Of a stretch of DNA of 64,000 bases, positions 12,280-22,900 are shown one piece after another. The notes below the pieces were generated by a model. That model did no database searches, was not told the origin of the DNA, and saw only the letters and a program-made list of their open reading frames with translations. Within the stretch, counting starts at the first letter, position 1, and every line of letters begins with the position of its first letter. The stretch comes from Rhodotorula mucilaginosa. Taxonomy: Eukaryota > Basidiomycota > Microbotryomycetes > Sporidiobolales > Sporidiobolaceae. The translations under genes were made by a program, and so were the position numbers. Location: contig CP137869.1 of the NCBI GenBank assembly GCA_034406715.1, positions 186,001 through 250,000 on the forward strand, read 5' to 3'.

Positions 12280-14276
12280 ATGCAATTCGACGACGCTTTC
12301 GCCACGCTTGCCTTCCCGACTGTGCTCTTTGATTCGCCTCTGATACTCATGCTCGTCGCTTACTCGCTATCGGTCGCCGGCGTGCTGCTCTCTGCGTCGG
12401 TCCGCGCTGCTCCCGCTCCGTCTTCAACCGCGGCTGCCGTCAACCCGTTACCGGACTATATCGGCCGCAACCTGGGCCCTTATTCGCCTTACTACAATGT
12501 CGGGAGCTATGTGACGCCGCCCGTCTCTTGCAGCATCGATCAGGCAGGTCGCCATGCCGTTCTTCGTTTCTCAAAGGAATGCTCGCTCTCCAACGTGCTG
12601 ACTGACGGTTTGCCCGTGCAGGTCAACATCCTGCAGCGACACGGAGCCCGCTTCCCCACGAGTAACGCAGGCAAGAAGATCTCGGCCTCGGTATCAAAGC
12701 TCAAAAACGCCAAGTCGCTCGGGTCGTCCCTCGCTTTCGTCAAAGACTACACGTACGCCCTCGGAGCCGACGATTTGACTCCACTCGGTGCGGAACAATC
12801 GCACAAGGCGGGGTACCTCGCCGCTCAGCGATACGGATCACTCCTGCATTCGACGACTGCCTTGCCGTTCGTCCGATCCGACAGCAGCCAGCGCGTGGTC
12901 GATTGTGCGTGCCCCCTCGCTCCGATTTGATACAGCGGTTATCCATGCTGACTTTGCAGCATCACAGCCGCCAAGAACTGGTCCGCCGGCTTCTTGTCGT
13001 ACCGCGAGCGGGCAGCGGACTCGATCGGCGTCTTGGTGATCACCGATGCTGCCGGCGTAAGGATGGCCTTCTGTCTGAGCCCATCTGCCGCATCACTGAA
13101 TCTCACTCGCCCATCAGTCTAACGATACCCTCGACGACAACAACTGCGACAATGCGCCCGACCTGAGCTCGTACGAGACTGCGTGGCTCACTCACTTTGC
13201 TGCCAACGCCACCGCTCGCCTGAACGCCGCAGCGCCGGACACGAATCTGACGACTGCGGACACTCTCAACTTTATGGAGTTGTGCGGCTTCGACAGCGAG
13301 TATTCCGGTACCGTCAGTCCGTGGTGCAGGTTGTTCGACTCGCAGGAATGGAAGAACCTCGAATAGTGAGTCACGGCTTTTCTCGTCCCCTGCAGGCGCT
13401 CTTGCTTTACTTAAGACGATGATGCGAATACAGCTACTTTGACCTCGATAAGTACTACGGAAACGGCTACGGGAACCCGCTCGGTCCCGTACAGGGGTGA
13501 GTCAGGCGGTGCGAACAAACTTTTGCCGCAGCATCTCCGGCTGATCATTCGCTTTCTTTTTTGCGCGCCCGCAGCGTCGGCTATGTGAACGAGCTCCTGT
13601 CCCGCCTGACTGGCAACATCACTTACGTCAACATGGACATGACCCAAGTCAACCACACTCTCGACAGGTGAGAGCGGACGCGCCGACCCCAACGAATTTT
13701 GCCACCGGGGGAACTGATCAGTTCTTTCCGCAGCGACCCGGCGACCTTTCCCCTCGACAAGCAATTGTACTTTGACGCCAGTCACGACAACCAGATCGCG
13801 TCCATCCTCGCCGCCATGGGGCTGAAGAATGGGCCCGCGTTGGCAGCTTCCGGTCCGCCGAGAACCGCGGGTCAAGTCTGGATCACCTCGCAGATTGTCC
13901 CGTTCAGTGGGAGACTGGTCACCGAGCGGTTGACTTGCGGTACCGGAACGCGCTACGTGCGCTTCTTCATCGTAAGCTTTGGCTCCTCCGGATCGTACAA
14001 TCAGAATCAATGCATCTTTCCTGAGCTGGTGCTTTTCTTGTTTTCTTTTGCCCCACAGAACGACCAACTCCAGATCCCATCGTTCTGCAAGGATTACAGC
14101 CCCGAGACGGGTCTCTGCTTGTTGACAGAGTTTGTTGCGTCGCAAGGGTACGCGCGCGCAAACGGCAGGGGAGATTGGGCGAAGGTGAGAAACCCTCGAA
14201 ACTCTCTCAAGAGTTCCAGAGTACGCTAAACCCCTCGTCACATCTTTCACCACAGTGCGGCTATAGTCCTTTGTAG
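12280..14276 (+). CDS. secreted histidine acid phosphatase (phytase-like)
   Basis: Nine exons: 12280-12543, 12622-12904, 12968-13056, 13118-13365, 13434-13496, 13575-13667, 13734-13971, 14059-14184, 14256-14276. They give 474 residues, or 451 if translation starts at the second ATG, 12349. The family signature is complete: the catalytic RHGARFP motif in VNILQRHGARFPTS, and the proton-donor HD in FDASHDNQIASILAAMG. Several Asn-x-Ser/Thr sites and at least eight Cys fit a glycosylated, disulfide-bonded enzyme. Starting at 12349 gives a textbook signal peptide (MLVAYSLSVAGVLLSA); the 23 extra residues from 12280 would bury it, so 12349 may be the real start. Fungal relatives release phosphate from phytate outside the cell. 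Intron 1 (12544-12621) has a GC donor and is a multiple of three without a stop. Confidence 0.9.
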
Positions 14277-14401
14277 ATCATCAACTCGGAAGCCGTGGCG
14301 AACGCAGGCGTTTAGAGGCGAACTTTGAAAACGAAAGTGCTCTCGGCGAACTTGGAATGCAGATAGCGTCTGCGATCTCACTGCGTGGCAATGAAGTCAC
14401 C

Positions 14402-15721
14402 CTACTCATTCCGACGGGACTCGCCGCCGCCGCCGCCGCCGCCACGGCCACCCGTCTGCCGAATAGTCTCCATCTCGCGCGCCTCGGCCGCGACATTGCC
14501 ACCCCACACCGAGCTCGAACCGTGCTGGCCTCCGCCGCCGACGACCTCTGCCTTCCTCGCCTCTTTCCTCCGAGCCTCCCTCCTATCCGCCTCGTGCTTA
14601 CTAATCTCGAACCGACTCTTGAGGATCCTGCGGATCGCTTCCGGACTGACTTTGAACTGGGCCGCGAGCGCCGCGGTCGAGTACAAGGTCGGGTTGGCGG
14701 CGTGCATGGTCCGGACGAGGTCCATCGCTTCGCGCGAGAGGCGTTTCGGCGGTGCCCACCCGGAAGGGAACTGTTCCCGCAAGGTGACTTGGTGCTTCTT
14801 CCACTCGGGGGCGCGCTTCAACCGTGCCTCCTCCTCGGCCTCGGCCGCCGCTTTCCGCTCTGCGAGTTTCTGCGCCTCTCGCGCCCGGATGAGGGCATCG
14901 AGCTCTTCTCGTTCCTTGCGTTGCTTGTCCTCGGCGTCCCGTTTCGCTTGTTCGAGTTTCTCGATCCGGCGCCGTTCCAACCGGCGGAGGACGATCGCGT
15001 CCTTGCGGAGTTCGCGTTCGGTGCGCTCGATCCCGCTCTTGACCGCGACTTGGCGGTCCCACTCCCACGCGAGGTCGAGCGCTTCCCTCTTGGCGGCCCT
15101 GAGTTCGAGTTGGCGGTGCTCGATCGCGCGTTGACGAGTTTGGGCTCGGTGCATCGCGCGGAGCCACGTCGCGAGGCTGGTTTCGAGGCCCGAGGTGGTC
15201 GGGGTGCGGCCGGTCCGTTGCAAGTGCCAGAGACGGAGTTCGTTGTAATGGTACGGGTGCAACTCGTCGAGGGTCGGGAGAGGCTCGAGGGGCGGGAGTT
15301 CGGGCGCAGGTTCGGCCTTCTTCCTCTTCTTGAGCTGCTGCTGCTTCCTCCTCAAGTCCGGGGTTGAAGTCGCGGCGTGTGAGGGTCGGGCGGTGCGGGG
15401 TGGCAAGCCGTCGAGGATCTCTTGGCGCGCCTGGGTCGCATAGACTCGATGGGTGGTTCGCCGTGGCCGCTGAGAGGAGGGCGAGGGTGAGATGGACGAG
15501 TCGCTGTTGGTGTCGGGCAAGTTGTCGGCTCTGGTGAATGCGTCTGCCTCGTCGATGATCGAGTCCCAGGATGCCTGATCTGGCCCTGCCCCGCTCCGTG
15601 CGGCGGCGGAGTGCGAAAAGGAGTGAGCGGCCGAGGGTGCGATGAAGCGGTGCTGGTGGGATGGCGAGAGGTGCCAGTGCGCGGGGCGGAGCAGACCCCT
15701 GAACGTGACTCTGTAGGCCAT
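14402..15721 (-). CDS. RRG9: Rrg9/neugrin-family mitochondrial protein
   Basis: A single exon of 439 residues. The C-terminal region holds the family core: WAPPKRLSREAMDLVRTMHA followed by FKVSPEAIRRILKSRF, the signature of Rrg9 (required for respiratory growth 9) and animal neugrin. The N-terminus (MAYRVTFRGLLRPAHWHLS, then Arg/Ser-rich) looks like a mitochondrial presequence. The middle (about residues 200-340) is a long charged coiled coil rich in Arg, Glu and Ala, longer than in yeast Rrg9. The frame is open further upstream to an ATG at 15988, but that segment reads as leader. Rrg9 is needed to maintain mitochondrial DNA in yeast. It converges with the phytase (125 bp between stops) and diverges from CDK1. 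Confidence 0.85.
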   Translation of the reverse strand: MAYRVTFRGLLRPAHWHLSPSHQHRFIAPSAAHSFSHSAAARSGAGPDQASWDSIIDEADAFTRADNLPDTNSDSSISPSPSSQRPRRTTHRVYATQARQEILDGLPPRTARPSHAATSTPDLRRKQQQLKKRKKAEPAPELPPLEPLPTLDELHPYHYNELRLWHLQRTGRTPTTSGLETSLATWLRAMHRAQTRQRAIEHRQLELRAAKREALDLAWEWDRQVAVKSGIERTERELRKDAIVLRRLERRRIEKLEQAKRDAEDKQRKEREELDALIRAREAQKLAERKAAAEAEEEARLKRAPEWKKHQVTLREQFPSGWAPPKRLSREAMDLVRTMHAANPTLYSTAALAAQFKVSPEAIRRILKSRFEISKHEADRREARRKEARKAEVVGGGGQHGSSSVWGGNVAAEAREMETIRQTGGRGGGGGGGESRRNE

Positions 15722-16067
15722 CCCTGTCTCTCGCCTCGTGGCTCTATACTCGCCGGAATGAGAGACGGCGCGGAGCTCAGAGTGAGGCGGTGCACTCGCC
15801 TCGTCGCGCGGAACGAAAAGGACGACGCTTGTCGGCCCTGAGAACCACCAGGGACTGCAGGGCAGGGTAGTGCAGGACGTGTAGTATACATTCAAACCTA
15901 GTCCCCTGCAACCCAATCGTGCCTCTGAGAGAGGAAGCGGGGCGACGACGCGTTGCGCGGGTGCGCGTTGTGCTTCGCTCTTTTTCATCCAACCTCGTCG
16001 TCGTCGTCCTCGCTACACTCCGCAAGGCAGGTCCTTGCTGCTGCACAGACGAACCAGCCAGACCAGA
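15722..16067. promoter_or_regulatory. shared upstream region of RRG9 and CDK1
   Basis: 346 bp separate two divergent start codons. I see no specific binding site. It must contain both promoters. Confidence 0.45.
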
Positions 16068-18092
16068 ATGTCGCTCGAAAAGTACGAGCGCTTGGAAAAG
16101 ATCGGCGAAGGCGAGTCCCTCTCTCCTCTCTCTTGCTCGCTCGCCCGTGTCGCGCTCTGCCACACACGCTCGGGGCGGTAGTTCACACCTCGAGACACTT
16201 CAGACATGGTCTAGGACGGGCTGGACAGGCGGTGGCGCGCGGGAGAGGCAGCGGGGTGTCGGACCGGGGCAAGGTTGGCTGACAACTCTCTCTCTCTCTT
16301 TCTCTCGTCCCGCCTGTGCTGCATCCCGCTCTTGCCTCTCGACGAAACACAGGCACATACGGCGTCGTCGTAAGTTCTCGATCTCCACCTCTCTTTGCCA
16401 CCCGCGCGCGCAACCGAACCGATGCTGAAACAACACCCCCTCTTGGGAACAGTACCGCTCCCGGAACAAGGAGACGAACCAGATTGTCGCGCTGAAAAAG
16501 ATCCGACTCGAGGCAGAGGATGAGGGCGTGCCGAGTACCGCGATCCGCGAGATCAGCTTGCTCAAAGAGATGAACGACGACAACGTCGTCCGGTGAGCCC
16601 CTCCCTCCCGCTTCATTCCTCAGCGTCTCCATTGCGCCACGCCATAGAGTACTGCGCGCACGACTGTACCCCCTCCCCGCCATAGCCGTAGCGGCTTAGC
16701 AAGGGAAGAGGAAAACACTGGCTGACGCCTTCGATCGCGTCGCAACCCAGGCTACTCGACATTACGCACAACGACACAAAGCTGTACCTCGTCATGGAGT
16801 TTCTCGACTCAGACTTGAAACGCTACATGGACAAGGTCGGAGACGGCGACGGCATGGGCCCCGACATTGTCAAGGTAAGCGCACACCTAGTCGATCGCTT
16901 GTCTCGTCCGGAAGGCGCTGACTTTCCCCTTTCTGCACGGACACCGAACAGAAATTTGTGAGTCTTAGCGGTCTATCGAGTGGCCATCATTGAGCTGGAG
17001 GAATCAGCGTCTGCGACCTGGAAGAAACGCTCTTTTGTCCTGCATGAGGCGTTTGAAGATGATCGCTGAGACGAATTTTCCATACGCACACTCCAACCCA
17101 AACAGACCTACCAACTCATCAAGGGCGTCTACTACCTGCACTCTCACCGCATCCTGCACCGCGACTTGAAGCCGCAAAACTTGCTCATCAACAAGGAGGG
17201 CAACCTCAAACTCGCCGACTTTGGCCTCGCGCGCGCGTTCGGGATCCCGTTACGGACCTACACGCACGAGGTCCGTCCCTTTCAAGGACATATTGCATGG
17301 CATGACAGGGCCTCTGAAGCTGATTTATCGGCCCGCTCGTTTTTGCCTGCGTTGTGCTTCTGTTTGGTTTCGGACGGACAGATCGTCACGCTTTGGTACC
17401 GCGCCCCCGAAGTCCTCCTCGGTTCGCGACACTACTCAACCGGCGTCGACATGTGGTCGGTCGGGTGCATCTTTGCCGAGATGATTATGCGCCAGCCGCT
17501 GTTCCCCGGCGATTCCGAGATTGACGAAATCTTCCGCATCTTCCGGTCAGTCCCCCCGTCCCCCGTCCCCCTCCGCGGTCCTAGGTGCTCTGTATCTGCT
17601 GTACCCTTTTTTTAAGGGGGTTACTGACTCGATGAGATGTCGGCTCAGCCTCCTCGGGACTCCGAACGACGATACCTGGCCGGGAGTGACGGGCCTGCCG
17701 GATTACAAGACGACGTTCCCGAACTGGCATGCCAAGAACCTCGGGGACCATATCCCGGGCAGCAACAGCAAGAGTATCGAACTCATCGCGGTATGTCTTG
17801 TCTCCCGCCTCGAGCCCATCGCGCGCAGTTCTCCTCTTCTCTTCTCTTCGAGCGAGAGTGATAAACGTACGATCGAGAGCTCGTTCGTGGAGAATCCGTC
17901 GCTTATCATACCCTTCTGTTCTGTTCCCCTGCTTCCTTTTGGCGCCCGGCTCTGTCCGACTCGTCGACACGCACGCACGCACGCACGCAGGGCATGCTCG
18001 CTTACGACCCGTCGAGACGAATGAGCGCCAAGGCGGCGCTCAAGTCCGAGTACTTTGACGGCGGCGCGTACGACACGGCCATGTCGAACTAG
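16068..18092 (+). CDS. CDC28: cyclin-dependent kinase 1 (Cdc28/Cdc2)
   Basis: Nine exons give exactly 300 residues: 16068-16110, 16353-16369, 16453-16592, 16751-16874, 16952-16957, 17106-17270, 17382-17545, 17649-17790, 17991-18092. Motifs: IGEGTYGVVY glycine loop with the inhibitory Thr16-Tyr17 pair, VALKK (catalytic Lys), PSTAIRE helix ([11 protein letters not shown]), [36 protein letters not shown] (activation loop) and [16 protein letters not shown]. The exact PSTAIRE and the tail place it as the cell-cycle CDK1, not CDK2-like metazoan or Pho85 kinases. Two microexons are required: exon 2 of 17 nt and exon 5 of 6 nt (AAATTT = Lys-Phe, matching IVKKF of yeast Cdc28). Intron 1 starts with GC. 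Without these exons the frame or conserved residues are lost. Confidence 0.95.
16353..16369 (+). other. CDC28: 17-nt microexon of CDK1 encoding the Thr-Tyr inhibitory site
   Basis: The exon lies between ...CACAG and GTAAGT and supplies the end of a Gly codon plus Thr-Tyr-Gly-Val-Val. With flanking exons it makes GEGTYGVVY. Its upstream intron (16111-16352) has a GC donor (GAAG|GCGAGT). Confidence 0.88.
16952..16957 (+). other. CDC28: 6-nt microexon of CDK1 (AAATTT, Lys-Phe)
   Basis: Flanked by CAG and GTGAGT. It restores DIVK-KF-TYQLIKG, in line with IVKKF in yeast Cdc28; skipping it would keep frame but delete two residues. Confidence 0.8.
17967..17990 (+). repeat. (ACGC)n repeat forming the 3' end of a CDK1 intron
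   Basis: Five copies of the tetranucleotide (ACGC)n run straight into the CAG acceptor of the last CDK1 intron. Confidence 0.85.
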
Positions 18093-18674
18093 AACCACCA
18101 CCGCCTGGTTCGGCCGCGTGCGTACGAATGAGTGAGGGGTGGTGGCGAGGCGGAGCGAAACGCCACTCGTTTGAGACTTGTTCCGAAACCCGACCCTCCT
18201 CCCTTTTTCTCTCCTCTCTCATCCTCGTTCCCTCTCTTCGCGACACAGTTCCACTACTTCGTCTTTCTGCTCTCTCGTGCGCGATGGGCGGTCCGGCCCT
18301 GAGCCTGACCTTGCCCGTCGCCCGTTCGGTTCCCTTGCCACTCCTCAGCTCCCTCCTCTCGACCTCCCTTCCCGTCTCCATATCGTCCATCCCCTGGACG
18401 AGTACATGGCGGCCCTCTCTCTCTCGTTCGCAGTGCTCTTCCCACCTGTTCCCGATCGTTATTCCCCTGTGTCCTGCTCTGTTTCTCCCTTGTCCCATCA
18501 CAGTTCTCGCATTCAATCTTTTGCATTTCTCTCCCGTTGCTCCGCGTTTCGATTGATAACGAGAGTAGAGACGAAAAAGAGTCCATAAAACTGTAGAGAC
18601 TAGTAATGTATGTGGCGATCTTAAATTCTCGCAACTTGACGACATTTCTCTCGTATTGCGCTGCCTCCGCCACC
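18093..18674. other. intergenic region, no gene seen
   Basis: A pyrimidine-rich 582-bp gap between CDK1 and NDUFAF2, with long C/T runs (CTCCTCTC type). No convincing frame on either strand. Confidence 0.5.
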
Positions 18675-19742
18675 ATGTCGCTGTTTCGATCTGCTGCGCG
18701 GCGATTAGGACTCGGAAAGTACCGCTACTGGCAAGGTACTGACCTGCAGGGTGCGTGGCCAGCGCAAGATGAGAGGCAGGCTCTCTCGACGTTTCGCCTA
18801 ACCCGCTCATCCCTGTTGTCGGTGTCGTACACGCACAGGGAACAACTTTTTCGAGCGGCCGCATCCAGAGTTTCCCGGTGAGTCGGTATCTGGGGTGGAT
18901 CGGGGACGAGTCTACGACGATGAGCCGGCTCGCTGACGTTTTTCGCCGCGAGCAGACGAATGGCGGAAGAACAAACGCTACGTCGAATACTACGAGACCA
19001 AGCCGCTCAGCGACTACAACTACCAGACCATTCCAGGTGCGCCCCGCGCCGAGTCATCCTTTCGAGCCGCGTGGCCTAGACTGGAGAGTTGACCCGCGAG
19101 CGTCGGGCAGTGCAATGGTCTTCCTGGCTCCGCCGCACTCGCCGTGAGCCGCCTACGCTCGAAGAACTCCAGAAGGACCACCTCCGCCAGCTCCGACTCC
19201 GAGAGAACGTCCACCGCCTCGAACAGGAATACAAAGCCGAGAAACTCCGCCTCGCCGAGGCGAACCAGGCCGCGCTCTTGCAAGCACCCACAGCAGCAGG
19301 TCGTCCGAGATCAACAGATGCGACGACGGCAGCGGTCGACTTGAAAGCTCAAGAGGGCTTGCCGGCGGACCGAGGCGGTGTGGACGAGGCGACGGCGGCG
19401 AAGGCACCCGAGGTTGCGCGGAATCTCGGACTCGGCCAGAAGGAGGACACGTCTGCTTCGGGGGTAACGGCACGAGACGACGCATCCGGCTCTGCTTCTG
19501 CATCACCGCAAGAATTGGCGGAACGGCGGAGAAAGCAGGAAGAGGCAGACGCGGCGAAGCGGAGGGCAGATTTCGGTGAGTTTTTTCTTTGGCGAGTCTG
19601 GCGGAGATATCTACAGAACTTGGGTACTGACGATCGCGCCTTCTCTGCAGCGAAAGAGAATGCCGCACCGCTCAAGGCGCAGCAAAAGACGGCGCAGCAA
19701 CCAGAAGGATGGGCACCATCGGCGCCAGCCCGAAGGAGATGA
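18675..19742 (+). CDS. NDUFAF2: complex I assembly factor, NDUFAF2/B17.2L (mimitin) family
   Basis: Five exons: 18675-18750, 18839-18877, 18956-19036, 19111-19575, 19651-19742. They give 250 residues. The family core is plain: YWQGTDLQGNNFFERP, NKRYVEYYE, then IPVQWSSWLRRTRREPPTLE (the human protein has PTEWEAWIRRTRKTPPTMEE) and a closing PEGWAP. Relatives replace the NDUFA12 subunit on the peripheral arm during assembly of mitochondrial NADH:ubiquinone oxidoreductase. Residues 110-220 form an Ala/Glu-rich insertion before the terminal motif, longer than in the human protein. The short N-terminus (MSLFRSAARRLGLG) has the Arg/Ser pattern of a mitochondrial import signal. This implies the organism keeps a full complex I. 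NDUFA12 itself is the alternative, but the C-terminal extension argues against it. Confidence 0.87.
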
Positions 19743-19958
19743 GGATCACCCTAGTGCCACAGAACTTTTGCGGATGCCAAACCTCGCATCTCTCTGCATG
19801 CACGACGACGAGAGACCCCCACTTCTTGCATCAAAAAACATCTTGCATCTTTTGGGGTGGCCGGGAGAGGAAAAATCGAGGACTGAAACGACTACACAAA
19901 AGTGAACAGACGGGGTATTATTGAACGAGAGAAGCGCTCGGCACTGAGGCATGACCAC

Positions 19959-22900
19959 TCAGGCAGAGCTGCGGAGACCGCTCGCGCCCTTGCCGATCTC
20001 GCTGACCCGGCTGACGCGGCAGACCTGCCCGGCAAACTGGGGGTGGTACCTCGCGCCCGTGAACGGATCCTCGACGGCGTTCGCGCTGGCATAGATCGGG
20101 GTCAAGCTCGCCGGGCAGACGTCGAACGGCTGGTGCACGTCGTAGTCGATCTCGACGGCGTCGCGCGGGAACCGGTTCGCGGTCTGCAAGACCGTGTTGG
20201 CCTGCTGCGCGACCGTCGCGGCCGGGTGCAGGTCGAGCAACTTTTGCGCAAAGAGCGCCGCAGTCGGGTAGTTCTTGGCTTTCGAAAAGGTCGTCATGGC
20301 GAGACGGAGCGCGAGTTGCAAGTGCGCGGGCTGGAGGCGGCAGTGCGTAAAGTAGGCGGCGAGTTCGAGCTGACGCTTGAGCGAGGCCGGGTCGGCGGCG
20401 GCGGCGATTCTTCGTCGCTCAATCTCGAGCGAGAGTCCGACGAGGTACTCGCGGCAGACAACGACGAGCTCCTGCAGCTCGGCGGCCTGCGCGGCGGTCG
20501 ACGTGACGACGAGGAGGAGCGACTGGAGGATCGAGCGGAAAATGTCGGACGCTTCCTGGAACTTGGCGCGCTGGAACGCCGTGTACGCCGCGCGGAGTTC
20601 GTTCTGCGTGATCGACTGCAGCGAGAGGGTCGCGGCGGGGAGGACGTTCCGCGGCTCGTTCCGGTCCGGGTTCCGTCGGAGCGGGATCTCGAGCGGCGGC
20701 AGGGAAGGGGCGGCGGGCAGGTACAGGCGGGAGGATTGGTACACGGAGAGGAAGAGCGGTTTGAGCGGGGCAAAGTCGACGATGCCGACTTGGCGGTTCA
20801 AGAGGGCCATGGCCGTCTCGAACGAACCGGCCGCGACGTGGTCGGCCGCGAGCGGCGAGTTGCGGACCCACAATTCCGATTCGGGAATGCCAGGCTGGAC
20901 CGGACCTGTCAAGTCGTCCTCTGCGCCGCCGCCAACTCCTCCTCCGTCGAGACCGTCTTCGGCGCCGAACGCACCAGCCCCCGCGCCCACGAGCCCGTCT
21001 TCTCCTCCTCCGGCGGCTCCAGCAGCACCACCGTCTTCGCCTCCCTCGCCCGCAAGGTCCCAAGCGTCTTCAGCCTCCTCTGCCTCGTGCTTGTCCATCA
21101 ACCGGTCCTCGGCCGCCCACGCGAGTCCGCCCTCGGCGCCCGCCGCCGCCTGATCGACGAGGTCGTCATCCTCGTACGCCTCGAGGGCGCTCGGTTCGCC
21201 ACTCGCAGCAGCCGCGAGGGCGCGGTCAAAGAACGACTCGGTGACGCCGACGTTGGGCCAGTTGTGGTCGAACGTTTGCGAGACGACGGCGGGAGGTCGG
21301 AGCGTCGAGCGCTGGTGCTGCGACGGCGGGAGGACCGCCTCGACCTCTTCGGGTGAGAGTCCCGCCTCGTCGAGGATCTGCTGCGCGAGGTCGTCGAGCC
21401 CGTTGGTCTTGGCCGTCATGTACGCGAGCGGGGTCATGCCGGCCTCGAGGAGGACTTGGACGCGCGCGTCGACGTTGCCGGTGTAGAGCGCGTTGTGGAA
21501 CTTGGACATGGGGTCGCCGCGCATGTCGGCAATCTTGGCCATCTTGGCGAGCTTGTCCTCGTTGCCGGTCGCGAGGTACAGGAACGAGAGGCGGTCAAAG
21601 TTCTTGGTCCGCTGGTACGCAATCTCGACAATCTTGTGGTTCCCTTGCTTCAACGCCTGCTGGCCGAGGCGGACCCACGTCGACTCGCGGTCGAGCGCCT
21701 TGGCCATCTCGAGCGCGACGTCGAGGTTGCCGCACTCGATCGCGAGGTCGAACCGCGTCGTCTTGTCCTGGACAAAGTGCAGCGCGATCTGGGTGACAAG
21801 CGAGCGAGCGTCAGTACCTTCCCATCGCGGCTGAGGACTTCGTCGTGGGAGCGCACCCCAATCCGCCACCGCCACGCGAAACAAGCCGACGGGGAAGGGA
21901 AGAGCTCACCTCGGGGAAGCCCTTCTTCTGGAGGTAGGCAATGATGCTCTGACCGACGAGGTTGCTCGTCTTGATGATGTGCAACACCTCGTCATAGTTC
22001 TTCCTGACGAGCGCGAGCTTGAAGCGGTACTCTGTCGGGTCGATCGCGAGCGTCTCGACGCGCGCGTCGCGGGTCAAGACGTGCAAGGTCTTGCCCTTGA
22101 CGCGGGTGAGGTAGACGGGTTGCTCGAGCGTCTTGATGATGCCGTTGTCGCCGTTCAAGAGGGCGTACTTGATGTGGTTCAGGGTCGAGTACAGCAAGAC
22201 GCCGGCGTCGTCCCACGCGGCCGACTTGATCCGGATCGTCTCGTGGATCAGGTTGGCGTTCGCGAGCGTCTTGGAGCACAGGACGATCGTGTGCTTGCTC
22301 AGGAGGGCGACCATCGAGTTGTCGGCGTTCCAGACGACGTACTTGACGAGCGGGGTCGCAATCTCGTTGATGATCTTTTGTTGCTGGATGTCGTACAGGA
22401 CGACGCTCGTCGCGGTCGAGAGCAACAGGCTCGCCGTCCCGCCAAAGAACATGTCGGTGACGCCCGGGACGGGGCACTTGATCGTCTTGGTGACGGTGTT
22501 TTCGAGGTCGCGGATCTCGATCTGTTGCGCCGTCCGGTCCAACACGGCGAGCCGGTTCCGCGCGACAAAGAGCGCGGCCTGGCCCGTCCCGCGCTTGCCG
22601 TCGCTCGCCGAGTCGCGGACCTCGCCCGTGTGACCCGATAAGTCGTGCGGCAACCGGACGAGCTCGTACAGCCCGTTGTCGCTCGGCGAGGTGACGATGA
22701 CGGCCTTCTCGGCCGGGTTGTACGACAAGGTGCGCGGTTGCTGGTACTGCGTGCCGAGCCGACGGACCGAGACGACGCTCGTGTCGGTGCCCGTGGCAAA
22801 GTCGTGCGCGCGGACGTACTTGTCGCGGACGTAGAAGAGGGTGTTGCCGTGGGTCGAGAACGCGGGCCGTTCGCGGTCGAGCTTGAACACGATCAGGCCC

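Noticed and set aside
14357-15367. 336-codon open frame on the plus strand
   Set aside because: It is antisense to the RRG9 coding sequence and has the Arg/Leu/Pro composition of a shadow frame in high-GC DNA.
19902-21356. 484-codon open frame on the plus strand
   Set aside because: Antisense to the C-terminal half of COP1, which is certain by homology; the composition is Arg/Gly/Val-rich without motifs.
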